Positions 1 to 9,008 of a DNA stretch of 64,000 nucleotides are shown here, in pieces. The translations under genes were made by a program, and so were the position numbers. The stretch's first letter is position 1; every line of letters starts with the position of its first letter. Origin of the DNA: Polaribacter sp. HaHaR_3_91 (GTDB taxonomy: Bacteria > Bacteroidota > Bacteroidia > Flavobacteriales > Flavobacteriaceae). The DNA lies in assembly GCF_019278525.1 (NCBI RefSeq), contig NZ_CP058986.1, positions 3,983,001-4,047,000 on the forward strand. Direction: 5' to 3'. Below the pieces are notes generated by a model. The model searched no databases. It was given only the letters and a program-made list of their open reading frames with translations, and had not been told where the DNA came from.

Positions 1-143
1 AATTTTTAAAAAAAGAGAAAAAAGAGCACACCACCCAAACCCTAAAGTTTTGTTAAAAACCCGTATTTATCAATTCTTTAATTAAACCTTTGCTTCTTTA
101 TTTAGTTTCACTTGTCCACACCTCATTTAATCAACCAATAATA

Positions 144-2885
144 ATGAAGAAAGTTCTTTTACTCATCTGCTTAATTTTTACTTGTATCACCTATTCTCAA
201 ACTAAAGAATTTAAAATTACTGGTACAATAACATCACTAGAAGACAATGAATTGCTAGAATCTGCAACCGTACATGCAGAACGTTTAAAAGACAGCAGTA
301 TTATTTCTTATACAATAACAGACGCTAAAGGTTATTTTAATGTTGAAGGTAAAACAGCAGATAGCCAAATAAAATTAGTAGTTTCATATATTGGTTATAA
401 ACCGTACACAAAAATAATTAATACAAAAAACCAGCATGTTGGTAATTTAAATTTAGAACTAGCTAATGCATTAGATGCTGTTGTTATTAGATCAAGTGCT
501 CCCATCACCATAAAAAAAGATACCGTAGAATTTAATGTAAAGTCTTTTAAAACAAAGAAAGATGCCAATGTAGAAGATTTATTAAAAAAACTACCTGGAG
601 TAGAAGTCGATGATGAAGGAGCAATAACGGTAAACGGAAAATCTGTGAATAAAATACTTGTTAACGGAAAGCCTTTCTTTGGAAACGACCCAACCATTAC
701 AACCAGAAACCTTACCAAAGATATTATTGAAAAAATACAAATTTCAGATACAAAAACCAATGCACAAGCATTTGCAGGTGAAGATTCTGATGGAGAAAAT
801 AAAACGATAAACCTGACTATTAAAAAAGAAAATAATAAAGGGTATTTTGGTAAAACTGCTGCAGGAATTGGTACAGACGGAAGATATGAATATGCAGGTA
901 TGGCAACTCGTTTTAAAGGAAGCGAACGAATAGGACTTTTAGCCGGTGGTAATAATATAAACTCTCCTGGTTTTAGTTTTGGAAATCAAAGATTGCAATT
1001 TGGTGGAAATAACAGAAGCTTTGGAGGCGGACAAGGTATTGTTACTTCTAACAACTATGGTTTAAATTACATAAACGCTTTTGGTAAAATGTTTGAACTT
1101 TCTAGTGATTACTTCTATAAAAATAGTGAATCCGACAATAAAACAACTAGTAACAGAGAAACATTCTTAGCCGACGGAACAAGCTTTTCTACAAATTCTT
1201 ACAACACTTCTTTTAATGAAAGTGACAGCCATGATGCAAGTGTAGATTTTGAAATTGAAATTGACAGTACTTTTAGAATTGACATAGAATCTGATTTTAA
1301 TGCAGATATTAACAAAAACACATATACAAGTAATTCAGAAAGTTTTAATAACAGCAATGCGCTAACAAACGATTCTAACTCTAACTCAATTGCAGATTCT
1401 AATAGCAAAAATTTTAATAATGAAGTAAATTTAACCAAAATGTTTGGCAGTAGAGGTGCTTTTTTAAGAGTAGAATTGACAGCAAATATTGATAAATCTG
1501 AAACAGAAGATTTAGTGAAATCTGAAACTAATATTTATGGTGATACACCAAATCAAATACTTAGAGACCAATATTCCGATGGAAATACAGACAAAACGGA
1601 AATTGGAAGTGAGGTTACGTATCGTTTTCCAATAATATCAAGACTATTATTTTTTGATGTTGGTTATGAATATTCAAACACAAAAACAACAAAAATAAGA
1701 AGTACGTTTAACTTGGATCAAAACACCAACGATTACACAGATTTCAGTAGCTTATTAAGTACCGATTTCGAATATCAAGACAATGTTAAAAAACCACGTG
1801 CAAAATTATCTTTCCGAAATGAAAAATGGTCTACTTCTGCAGATATTGCTTACGTAAACAGAACTTTAAAAAACACAGATTTTTTAAGGCCAGAAACCAA
1901 TTTAGAAAGAGAATTTAATAACTTAGAATACGGATTAGGGCTTCGTTTTAGAAAAAACAGAACCAGTAGCTATCGTCTTAGATATAACTTTAGAAACGGA
2001 ACACCTTCTTTATCTCAATTACAACCATTTAGAGATGAATCTAATCCTTTAAATATTGTAACTGGTAATCCAGAATTAGATCCTACTAAAACACATAGTA
2101 TTCGTTTTGGAGTATCCAATTTTAATTGGCAAGAAAGAACTGGTTTTTGGGCTTTTGGTAACGCTACTATAACAAATGATAGAGTCGTAGCAAACACTAT
2201 AGTAGATCAAAATACACTTATTAGAGAAACTTCTTATGCCAACGTAGATGGTTTTTATAGCCTACAAGGTGGTGGAAGTTATAGTGTAACCAAAAAATGG
2301 GAAGATTTTGGTAGTTTAAAATCAGAATTTACGGTTTTTGGAAATCTTAATAAAAACATTAACTTTAACAATGGTGTACAATATTCTAGTAAAGCAACGT
2401 CTATTTCTCCAAGAATTGGTTTTGATTTTATGTGGGATGATGTGTTTGAAATTAGACCATCTTATTCTGTTTCATTTAACAAAAACACTTACGATATAGA
2501 TAGTTTTAGTGATAAAAACTTTACAAGTCATGATGTTTTAATAAGCACCTCAACATTTTTACCAAAAAAGTTAGAATGGAGAAACGATGTTAACTATAAC
2601 TATAATCCAAATATTGCAGACGGATTTCAAAAAAGTGCTTGGTTTTGGAATACAACTTTACGTTATTCAATCTTAAAAGATCAAGGAGCAGTTGGTATTA
2701 AAGTATATGATATTTTAAATCAGAATACAAATGCAAGAAGAGTCGCTACAGAAGATTATATTCAAGATTCTTCTAGTACTGTTTTAAAACAATACGCAAT
2801 GTTAACCTTTACCTGGAAATTTAATAGTTTAGGAGGAGCAGGTAAAAAGTTTGAACCATCAAGAGAAAGAAGATATAGAGGATAA
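144..2885 (+). CDS. Outer-membrane beta-barrel protein, TonB-receptor-like, with carboxypeptidase-regulatory domain
   Basis: Predicted outer-membrane protein of 913 residues. An N-terminal signal peptide (about residues 1-19, ending near YSQ) is followed by a carboxypeptidase-regulatory-like beta-sandwich (about 22-105), a plug-like domain (about 115-215, with VEDLLKKLPGVEVDDEG and VNGKPFFGNDP) and a long barrel rich in aromatic and Asn residues. This order is typical of the Bacteroidota outer_membrane_beta-barrel/SusC-related family. The ATG at 144 is chosen because it gives a clean signal peptide; the upstream in-frame TTG at 90 lies inside a near-consensus -7 element (AACCTTTG, 85-92). No SusD partner is adjacent, so the substrate is unknown. 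It could be a TonB-dependent transporter or a barrel without TonB coupling; I see no clear TonB box. Confidence 0.85.
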   Translation: MKKVLLLICLIFTCITYSQTKEFKITGTITSLEDNELLESATVHAERLKDSSIISYTITDAKGYFNVEGKTADSQIKLVVSYIGYKPYTKIINTKNQHVGNLNLELANALDAVVIRSSAPITIKKDTVEFNVKSFKTKKDANVEDLLKKLPGVEVDDEGAITVNGKSVNKILVNGKPFFGNDPTITTRNLTKDIIEKIQISDTKTNAQAFAGEDSDGENKTINLTIKKENNKGYFGKTAAGIGTDGRYEYAGMATRFKGSERIGLLAGGNNINSPGFSFGNQRLQFGGNNRSFGGGQGIVTSNNYGLNYINAFGKMFELSSDYFYKNSESDNKTTSNRETFLADGTSFSTNSYNTSFNESDSHDASVDFEIEIDSTFRIDIESDFNADINKNTYTSNSESFNNSNALTNDSNSNSIADSNSKNFNNEVNLTKMFGSRGAFLRVELTANIDKSETEDLVKSETNIYGDTPNQILRDQYSDGNTDKTEIGSEVTYRFPIISRLLFFDVGYEYSNTKTTKIRSTFNLDQNTNDYTDFSSLLSTDFEYQDNVKKPRAKLSFRNEKWSTSADIAYVNRTLKNTDFLRPETNLEREFNNLEYGLGLRFRKNRTSSYRLRYNFRNGTPSLSQLQPFRDESNPLNIVTGNPELDPTKTHSIRFGVSNFNWQERTGFWAFGNATITNDRVVANTIVDQNTLIRETSYANVDGFYSLQGGGSYSVTKKWEDFGSLKSEFTVFGNLNKNINFNNGVQYSSKATSISPRIGFDFMWDDVFEIRPSYSVSFNKNTYDIDSFSDKNFTSHDVLISTSTFLPKKLEWRNDVNYNYNPNIADGFQKSAWFWNTTLRYSILKDQGAVGIKVYDILNQNTNARRVATEDYIQDSSSTVLKQYAMLTFTWKFNSLGGAGKKFEPSRERRYRG

Positions 2886-2949
2886 AGTATAAATCTTAAT
2901 ATTTTTCTTTTACTAAGAACTTTAAAAGTAACAAAATACACATCTAAAA

Positions 2950-2973
2950 AATAATTATAGATCTATAATTATT
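2950..2973. promoter_or_regulatory. Perfect 24-bp palindrome upstream of yihY-like gene
   Basis: The half-site AATAATTATAGA (2950-2961) is followed without spacer by its exact reverse complement. It ends 3 bp before the TAnnTTTG element at 2977 and occupies the place where a -33 TTG would be expected; none is seen. Likely an operator for a dimeric regulator; this is inference. Confidence 0.5.
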
Positions 2974-2976
2974 CTG

Positions 2977-2984
2977 TAATTTTG
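2977..2984 (+). promoter_or_regulatory. -7 element TAATTTTG of the yihY-like gene
   Basis: Exact match to the Bacteroidota TAnnTTTG consensus. The ATG at 2991 is only 6 bases after it, so transcription would start at or next to the start codon, predicting a leaderless or nearly leaderless mRNA. Confidence 0.55.
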
Positions 2985-2990
2985 CTATGT

Positions 2991-3893
2991 ATGACAGATA
3001 AAAAAGAAAATACAGAAAGAAAAAAATTTAAACTAACACATTTACCTGAGTTATTGTTAACAAGTGCAAAAGCCTGGTTTAAAGATGACCCCTTTAATAA
3101 AGCTGCAATTATTGCTTATTACGCAATACTCTCTTTACCTGCACTACTAATTATTATATTTAACCTTGTTGGTTCTATTTGGGGGAAAGAAATAGTAGAA
3201 GGACAAATTTTAAACGAAATATCTAACGCTATTGGTGCCGAAACGGCAGAAACAATAAAAGGAATGATGGTTAATGATGGAAATAAAAAAACGTCATTAT
3301 TTACTACCATCATTGGTATTGCAACTTTACTGTATGGTTCTACAGGTGTATTTTTTCAAATACAAAATATTTTAGACACCATTTGGGATGCTAAACCTAG
3401 ATTTAAAAATGGTGTTTTAGAAACTGTTTTTGTAAGATTAAAAAGTTTTGGTTTTATCTTAATTATTGTTTTCTTACTATTAATAAGTCTCGTTTTAACA
3501 TCACTACTTAGTACTTTTGGAGAAAATTTAAAAAATATTATTTCTAATGAATTAGTAAATTCCATTTTCACGTTGGATATTTTTATCTCCTTAGCTTCTA
3601 TTTATTTTGTTTTTGCAGCGATGTTTAAAATTCTACCAAATGCAAATGTACCATGGAGAGCTGTTAGAATTGGTGCTTTGTTAACCTCAATTCTTTTTGT
3701 TGTTGGTAAATATTTACTTGCAATTTACTTTAGCGAAGTAGAACCAGGTTCTACCTATGGTGCCGCTGGCTCTATAATATTAGTAATGCTATGGGTTTCT
3801 TACACTAGTTTGATTCTCTTCTATGGAGCACACTTTACAAGAGCTTATTCAATAAAATATCTTTTAAAACAACCAGAAAAAATTATCGAATAA
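2991..3893 (+). CDS. YihY/BrkB family inner-membrane protein
   Basis: A 300-residue multi-spanning inner-membrane protein of the YihY/virulence-factor BrkB family (once misassigned as ribonuclease BN). Features visible are the early motif FNKAAIIAYYAILSLPALL, the Gly/Ser segment LLYGSTGVFFQIQNILDTIW and the C-terminal PGSTYGAAGSIILVMLWVSYTSLILFYGAHF; I count about six membrane segments. The ATG at 2991 is preferred over the in-frame TTG at 2982, because the TTG overlaps the -7 element. The family's molecular role is not settled. It stands alone, convergent with the DUF2892 gene. Confidence 0.85.
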   Translation: MTDKKENTERKKFKLTHLPELLLTSAKAWFKDDPFNKAAIIAYYAILSLPALLIIIFNLVGSIWGKEIVEGQILNEISNAIGAETAETIKGMMVNDGNKKTSLFTTIIGIATLLYGSTGVFFQIQNILDTIWDAKPRFKNGVLETVFVRLKSFGFILIIVFLLLISLVLTSLLSTFGENLKNIISNELVNSIFTLDIFISLASIYFVFAAMFKILPNANVPWRAVRIGALLTSILFVVGKYLLAIYFSEVEPGSTYGAAGSIILVMLWVSYTSLILFYGAHFTRAYSIKYLLKQPEKIIE

Positions 3894-3915
3894 GTCTCTA
3901 TTTTAATATCAACTC

Positions 3916-4101
3916 TTATTTTTTAACGCCTAATTTCACTAAAATGGTTTCTAACAAACACCATTTTGTAAAAGCAGACTGAATTAAATTTACTCCTATA
4001 AATACGGTAAACCACATCCAATTAGGACTTACATAAACAGAAAGCACCACACTTAATAAAACCATTACTCCTACTATAACTCTAAAATATTTATTTAACA
4101 T
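3916..4101 (-). CDS. DUF2892-type small membrane protein
   Basis: A 61-residue protein with two predicted membrane helices (about 8-24 and 28-46), a short PNWMWF turn and a basic C-terminus, typical of the DUF2892 (YgaP C-terminal-like) family. Members often accompany rhodanese or redox genes. Here it is the last gene of the TolC-adaptor-RND-PII-like operon, 18 bp after the restored end of the PII-like gene. Function unknown; membrane location is the only firm inference. Confidence 0.7.
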   Translation of the reverse strand: MLNKYFRVIVGVMVLLSVVLSVYVSPNWMWFTVFIGVNLIQSAFTKWCLLETILVKLGVKK

Positions 4102-4119
4102 TCTTTATCTTTCTTAAAT

Positions 4120-4426
4120 TTATATAAACCTTTGTATTGGTAAAACAATTGCTTTTAAAGGATTATTTGTTTCTATATTTTTATTAAAATCTTCTATAAA
4201 CACAAATAAACCATCTATTTTTTTCTGCTTCTGTAAAAGAGAAAAACATAATAGATTCATTACCGTTCTTCTCTGAAGAAAACCAACTAGAAGCCTTTAA
4301 TAATTGAGGTACATTTTTATGACCATCAATATCTGAACTACTAAAGTTTTCAATATTTGCTTTCTTGAAGATTTTTAAAACCTCCTTTTGAAATTCTTCT
4401 ACAGCTGTAACAATTACTAATTTCAT
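4120..4426 (-). pseudogene. PII-like (DUF3240-type) gene interrupted by a poly-A frameshift
   Basis: The open frame from 4426 encodes 80 residues beginning MKLVIVTAVEEFQKEVLKIF and stops at 4184 after an unnatural tail (NRWFICVYRRF). Reading one base fewer in the A7 run (T7 on the plus strand near 4217-4223) gives a continuous, protein-like ending, IDGLFVFIEDFNKNIE...PLKAIVLPIQRFI, that stops at 4120. The restored product of about 101 residues resembles small PII-fold regulators (DUF3240-like) found beside RND pumps; the family name is from memory. The break may be a true mutation, a homopolymer sequencing error, or a site where polymerase slippage yields both forms. It sits between the RND pump and DUF2892. 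Confidence 0.65.
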
Positions 4427-4445
4427 GAATTTTTTCTTTTTTACT

Positions 4446-4516
4446 TCCCGTAGATCTCACGGATAATCGCAGATTTTTATGGAACTCTTCTGCGAGAATC
4501 TGCGCAATCTGCGAGA
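4446..4516. repeat. Dispersed-type repeat with three TCTGCG units
   Basis: The spacer between the RND gene and the PII-like gene contains TCTGCG at 4489, 4499 and 4508, and an inverted CGCAGA at 4468-4473, so it can fold. AATCTGCG-rich repeats of this kind recur in Flavobacteriia intergenic regions (recollection, not searched). It has no coding potential. Confidence 0.5.
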
Positions 4517-4526
4517 GAATTAATTA

Positions 4527-7500
4527 CTATTTATAATTCTTCTTTTCTATCATATAATAAACAAGTGGCACAACTAACAATGTTAATACCGTAGAAACAA
4601 TCGTTCCTCCCATTAAAGATATTGCTAGTCCTTGAAAAATAGGGTCAAACAAAATTACAAATGCTCCAATAACAACGGTTCCTGCGGTTAATAAAATTGG
4701 AGTTGTTCTTACTGCTCCTGCTTCAATACAAGCTTGTTTTAAAGGAATTCCTTCATCTGTTCTTAAGTTGATAAAATCTATCAATAAAACAGAATTCCGA
4801 ACCATAATTCCTGCCAGTGCAATCATTCCAATAAATGATGTTGCTGTAAAAAATGCACCCATAATCCAGTGTCCTAAAATAATTCCTATTAATGATAACG
4901 GAATTGCCACCATCATAACAATTGGTGCTTTAAAATTTTGAAACCATCCAACAATTAAAATATAAATTAAGATGATAGCTCCCAAAAATGCAATTCCTAA
5001 ATCTCTAAAAACCTCTAAAGTAATTTGCCATTCTCCATCCCATTTCACAGTGTAATTATCTTCAAAATCTGGCTGTCCCAAATACATTTCATCCAACTTA
5101 TACCCTACAGGAAGTTTTATTTCTTTCAATTTTTCTTCCATTCCTAAAATGGCATATGCCGGACTTTCTAATTCTCCTGCCATATCTGCCAATACATAAA
5201 CCACACGTTTTTGGTTTTTTCTATAAATACTTTTTGCAGCAATAGTCTCTTTAATTTCAACCAAATCTGCAATAGGAACCATATTCCCTTGTTTAGATTT
5301 TACTTTTAATTGCGAAATATCAGAAATAGTAGACTTTTCTTTTTCATCTAAACTCAATACCAAACCAACCTGATTCACCGCATTTTCATCATACAAAGTA
5401 GTAATTGCACGGTTAGACAAAGCCATATTCATGGTGTACGCAATTTGCTGCGGAACAACCCCATACAACATTGCCTTTTCTTTATTAATTTCAAATTGAT
5501 ACTCTGTTTGGTCATCTTCTACCATCCAATCGATATCTACCACATCTTCTGTGTTCTTTAAAATATTCTGAACACTATTTGCTATCTTAATTTGCTCATT
5601 ATAATCAGGTCCATAAACCTCAGCAACAATAGTAGATAATACAGGAGGTCCTGGTGGTACTTCTACCAACTTCACATTTGCATTGTATTTTGCAGCAATT
5701 CGTTGTATTTCTGGTCTTAATAATTTTGCAATTCCATGGCTCTGAATTGTTCGTTCTCCCTTATCAACCAAATTCACTTGAATATCTGCCATATTAGAAC
5801 CTCCACGTAAATCGTAATGACGTACCAAACCATTAAAAGTAATCGGTGCAGAAGTACCAATATAATTCTGATAATTCACCACTTCTGGTCTTGTTGCTAA
5901 ATACTGAGAAATTTCTTGAGCAACAACTCCTGTTCTTTCTAAAGTAGTTCCTTCTGGCATATCTATTACTACCTGAAACTCGTTTTTATTATCAAAAGGC
6001 AACATTTTTACAGCCACAGAATTGGTGAAAAATAATACCATTGTAGCCATTAAAACCACAAATGTTCCACCCAGAAACAACCAACGTTTCATTCCATTTT
6101 CCAATAAAGGTCTTTCAAATTTGTTATAAATTCTATATATAAAAGTTTCTTCTAAAGGTTTTTCTACTTTCTCTACACCACCTTTTTTATCTTTTTCTCT
6201 TAAGAAAATATATCCTAAATAAGGTGTTATGGTTAAGGCTACAAATAATGACAAAATCATTGCAATTGATGCTCCAATTGGCATTGGCGCCATATAAGGC
6301 CCCATTAAACCAGACACAAAAGCCATTGGTAAAACAGAAGCTATAACAGTAAATGTTGCTAAAATGGTTGGATTTCCAACTTCATTAATTGCATATAAAG
6401 CAGCTTGTTTAAACGGCAGACGTTTCATCTTAAAATGTCGGTGCATATTTTCTGCAATAATTATGGAATCATCCACCACAATACCTGTTACAAAAACCAA
6501 CGCAAACAACGTAATTCTGTTTAACGTATAATCCATCATATAATAACTCAACAACGTTAACGCAAACGTAATTGGCACCGATAAAAACACCACCAAACCA
6601 CCACGCCAACCCATTGCTAGCATTACAACCAAGGTAACTGCAAAGATAGAACCAATCAAATGCCACAACAGTTCAGAAACTTTATGAGAAGCGGTTTCTC
6701 CGTAATTTCTTGTAATTTCTACGTGTACATCATCCGGAATTAAAGTTGTACGTAAATGATTTACTTTTGTTAAAATAACCTCAGCAATTTTCATAGCATC
6801 GGCTCCTTTTCTTTTAGCAACAGAAATAGTTACTGCCGGATATTCAGATTTATAGGTATTGGCTTTTTCACTCGCTTTTCCGAAACCTAAACACACATAA
6901 TTCTGTGGAATTTCTGGTCCATCAACAATATTAGCAATTTGTTTTAAGTAGATTGGTCTATTCTGTTGTACGCCAACCACTAAATTTTCAACATCTGCAG
7001 CAGAAGCTAAAAACTTACCTGTTTTTACTAAAAATTCTGTATCACTTTTATCAAAACTACCTGCACTTAATTGTGTGTTATTGGCTTTTATCATTTCAGA
7101 AACTGATAAGAAATCCAATCCGCTTGCAGCCAATTTATCTTTGTCTAAAACCACACGTAACTGACGGTTTCTACCGCCAATTTTATGCGTAATAGAAACA
7201 TCATTCACCTTCTTAATTTCCGATTCTAACTCTTGCGCCATTTGGCTTAATTGATAATCGCTATAGTTTTCACTCCACAACGTTAAACCCAACATTGGCA
7301 CATCATCAATAGCACGTGTTTTAACCAACGGAAACGTAACACCAGCTGGCATTTGATCCATGTGTTTGTTAATTTCATTGTATAACTTTACAAAAGAACG
7401 CTCAATATCTTCACCCACATAAAACTGCACAATTACCATTGCTTTCTCGTTCATAGACGTAGAATACACATACTCTACACCTTTAATATTCGAGATTAAT

Positions 7501-7721
7501 TTTTCTAAAGGTTTTACCACGCGCGTTTCTACCTCGGTAGGACTCGCACCAGGATATCCCACAAAAATATCTGCCATTGGCACATCAATTTGCGGCTCTT
7601 CTTCTCTCGGAATTAAAAACGAAGCATACACACCAACCACCATAAAAACGATCATTAGCAATACGGTTAATTTTGATCCAATAAAGACTTTTGCAATTTT
7701 TCCAGCTAAACCTTCTTTCAT
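4527..7721 (-). CDS. RND efflux pump, inner-membrane permease
   Basis: A 1064-residue AcrB/CzcA-superfamily permease that would export substrates with proton entry. Features: an N-terminal helix (about 15-35), a first periplasmic half containing YPGASPTEVETRVVKPLE, a helix bundle with the proton-relay pair D417-D418 in GIVVDDSIIIAEN, a second periplasmic half, and a second bundle ending LLVVPLVYYMIEKK. The length is normal. The IPREEEPQID motif after helix 1 marks a subgroup I cannot assign to a substrate. It is third in the operon after tolC and the adaptor. The spacer to the adaptor carries an 85-bp palindromic repeat. Confidence 0.93.
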   Translation of the reverse strand: MKEGLAGKIAKVFIGSKLTVLLMIVFMVVGVYASFLIPREEEPQIDVPMADIFVGYPGASPTEVETRVVKPLEKLISNIKGVEYVYSTSMNEKAMVIVQFYVGEDIERSFVKLYNEINKHMDQMPAGVTFPLVKTRAIDDVPMLGLTLWSENYSDYQLSQMAQELESEIKKVNDVSITHKIGGRNRQLRVVLDKDKLAASGLDFLSVSEMIKANNTQLSAGSFDKSDTEFLVKTGKFLASAADVENLVVGVQQNRPIYLKQIANIVDGPEIPQNYVCLGFGKASEKANTYKSEYPAVTISVAKRKGADAMKIAEVILTKVNHLRTTLIPDDVHVEITRNYGETASHKVSELLWHLIGSIFAVTLVVMLAMGWRGGLVVFLSVPITFALTLLSYYMMDYTLNRITLFALVFVTGIVVDDSIIIAENMHRHFKMKRLPFKQAALYAINEVGNPTILATFTVIASVLPMAFVSGLMGPYMAPMPIGASIAMILSLFVALTITPYLGYIFLREKDKKGGVEKVEKPLEETFIYRIYNKFERPLLENGMKRWLFLGGTFVVLMATMVLFFTNSVAVKMLPFDNKNEFQVVIDMPEGTTLERTGVVAQEISQYLATRPEVVNYQNYIGTSAPITFNGLVRHYDLRGGSNMADIQVNLVDKGERTIQSHGIAKLLRPEIQRIAAKYNANVKLVEVPPGPPVLSTIVAEVYGPDYNEQIKIANSVQNILKNTEDVVDIDWMVEDDQTEYQFEINKEKAMLYGVVPQQIAYTMNMALSNRAITTLYDENAVNQVGLVLSLDEKEKSTISDISQLKVKSKQGNMVPIADLVEIKETIAAKSIYRKNQKRVVYVLADMAGELESPAYAILGMEEKLKEIKLPVGYKLDEMYLGQPDFEDNYTVKWDGEWQITLEVFRDLGIAFLGAIILIYILIVGWFQNFKAPIVMMVAIPLSLIGIILGHWIMGAFFTATSFIGMIALAGIMVRNSVLLIDFINLRTDEGIPLKQACIEAGAVRTTPILLTAGTVVIGAFVILFDPIFQGLAISLMGGTIVSTVLTLLVVPLVYYMIEKKNYK

Positions 7722-7735
7722 ATTATTAATATTTT

Positions 7736-7820
7736 GGGCGTTTTAACAGGCTATCCGTTACAATCTTTTTTTGCCATATATGGCAGCAAAAAAAGGATTT
7801 TCACTTCTATCCTTAACGCG
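7736..7820 (+). repeat. Palindromic dispersed repeat, copy 1
   Basis: It starts GGGCGTT and ends AACGC, with a strong inner hairpin in which CTTTTTTTGCCATA pairs with TATGGC, AG, CAAAAAAAG. The core GGCTATCCGTTA...AAAAAAAGGAT...TCACTTCTATCC matches copies at 60391-60462 (reverse) and 62757-62816. It lies between the adaptor and RND genes of the efflux operon. Confidence 0.65.
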
Positions 7821-7873
7821 ATAATTCTTGATTACTATTATAATTCAGACTTGTAATTGTGACTGAAAACTAT

Positions 7874-8953
7874 TTACTGAATACTTATCTTAGCTCCGTT
7901 GAATAATTTTCCTTCCGCAGAAACTATATAAGATTCATCAGCATTTAAACCAGATAAAACGGCAACATTGTTTCCATAAGTTCTTCCTAAACGCAACCAA
8001 CGTAACATAGCAGTATTAGTTTCACTTACTGTATAAACGCCAGATAATTGACCATTGGTAACAATTGCATCCGTAGGAATTAAAACCAATTCTGATGCTG
8101 TTTTTCTCTCTACCGGAAACTGTACCGTAGTAAACATTCCAGATAAAATAGACACCTCTGTTTTATCTAAATTAATTTTCACTAAATATTGTCCTCCTGT
8201 ATTTTTAGCAGAAGTACTTACTTCCGTAACTTTTCCTTTTAGTGTTTTATCCATAGATTTCACCAAAATATTTACAGTTGTTCCTTTTTTAATTTGTGAG
8301 ATCTCTGTTTCAGGAACCATCGCAATTACTTCAAACTCATCAGGAGCTTCTAAACTAATTAAAGGCATCCCTGGATTTGCCATATCTCCTACTTCAATAT
8401 TTTTACTAGTAATAACACCACTAAAAGGAGCCGTAATATTAGAATATGCAAACTGTGCATTAATTTCGTTTTTCATTTGATTGGCAGATTCTAAACCTGC
8501 TTTTGCCATTTGGTAATTAGCAGTCATGTCATCCATTTCTTTCTGAGTAACACTTTTACTTTCATACAAATTTTTAAAACGATTGTAATTTTTCTCTGCA
8601 TTTGTAAAAGCCGTTTTAGCCTGTGTAATACCTGCGTTTACTTGTCCTTTTTTTGCTTGTAAATCTGTATTGTTAATAGAAACTAACAACTGACCTTTTC
8701 TAACTTTGTCGCCAACATTTACATGCACATTTTTAACGTAACCCATCATTCGAGTACTTAAATCTGCACTATTAGTTGCCTCAATTTTTCCGCTTACAGA
8801 CAAAAACGGTGTGTTGCTATTTACAGCAACCTTACTAACTTTTACAGCAATTGCTGGTGTAGTATCTACCGCTGCTTTTTTTTCTTCACTACCACAACTC
8901 GTTATTAATAATGATGTTGTAAATATTGCTATTATGTATATGTATTTTTTCAT
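7874..8953 (-). CDS. RND periplasmic adaptor (membrane-fusion lipoprotein)
   Basis: A 359-residue HlyD/AcrA-type adaptor that bridges the RND permease and TolC. It has a lipoprotein signal with the lipobox LITSC (Cys at about residue 20), biotinyl-lipoyl halves (around MMGYVKNVHVNVGDKVRKGQLL and ITAPFSGVITSKNIEVGDMANPGMP), an alpha-hairpin between them and beta-barrel domains after them. It is second in the operon, 55 bp after tolC. The lipid anchor should hold it to the inner or outer membrane facing the periplasm. Confidence 0.92.
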   Translation of the reverse strand: MKKYIYIIAIFTTSLLITSCGSEEKKAAVDTTPAIAVKVSKVAVNSNTPFLSVSGKIEATNSADLSTRMMGYVKNVHVNVGDKVRKGQLLVSINNTDLQAKKGQVNAGITQAKTAFTNAEKNYNRFKNLYESKSVTQKEMDDMTANYQMAKAGLESANQMKNEINAQFAYSNITAPFSGVITSKNIEVGDMANPGMPLISLEAPDEFEVIAMVPETEISQIKKGTTVNILVKSMDKTLKGKVTEVSTSAKNTGGQYLVKINLDKTEVSILSGMFTTVQFPVERKTASELVLIPTDAIVTNGQLSGVYTVSETNTAMLRWLRLGRTYGNNVAVLSGLNADESYIVSAEGKLFNGAKISIQ

Positions 8954-9008
8954 TTGTATTGGTTTTATTTTTTTACTGAAAACGGCGACTACTTACTGCT
9001 AACTTTCT

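Noticed and set aside
395..760. 121-codon minus-strand frame
   Set aside because: Antisense shadow of the first outer-membrane protein, no domain or start signals.
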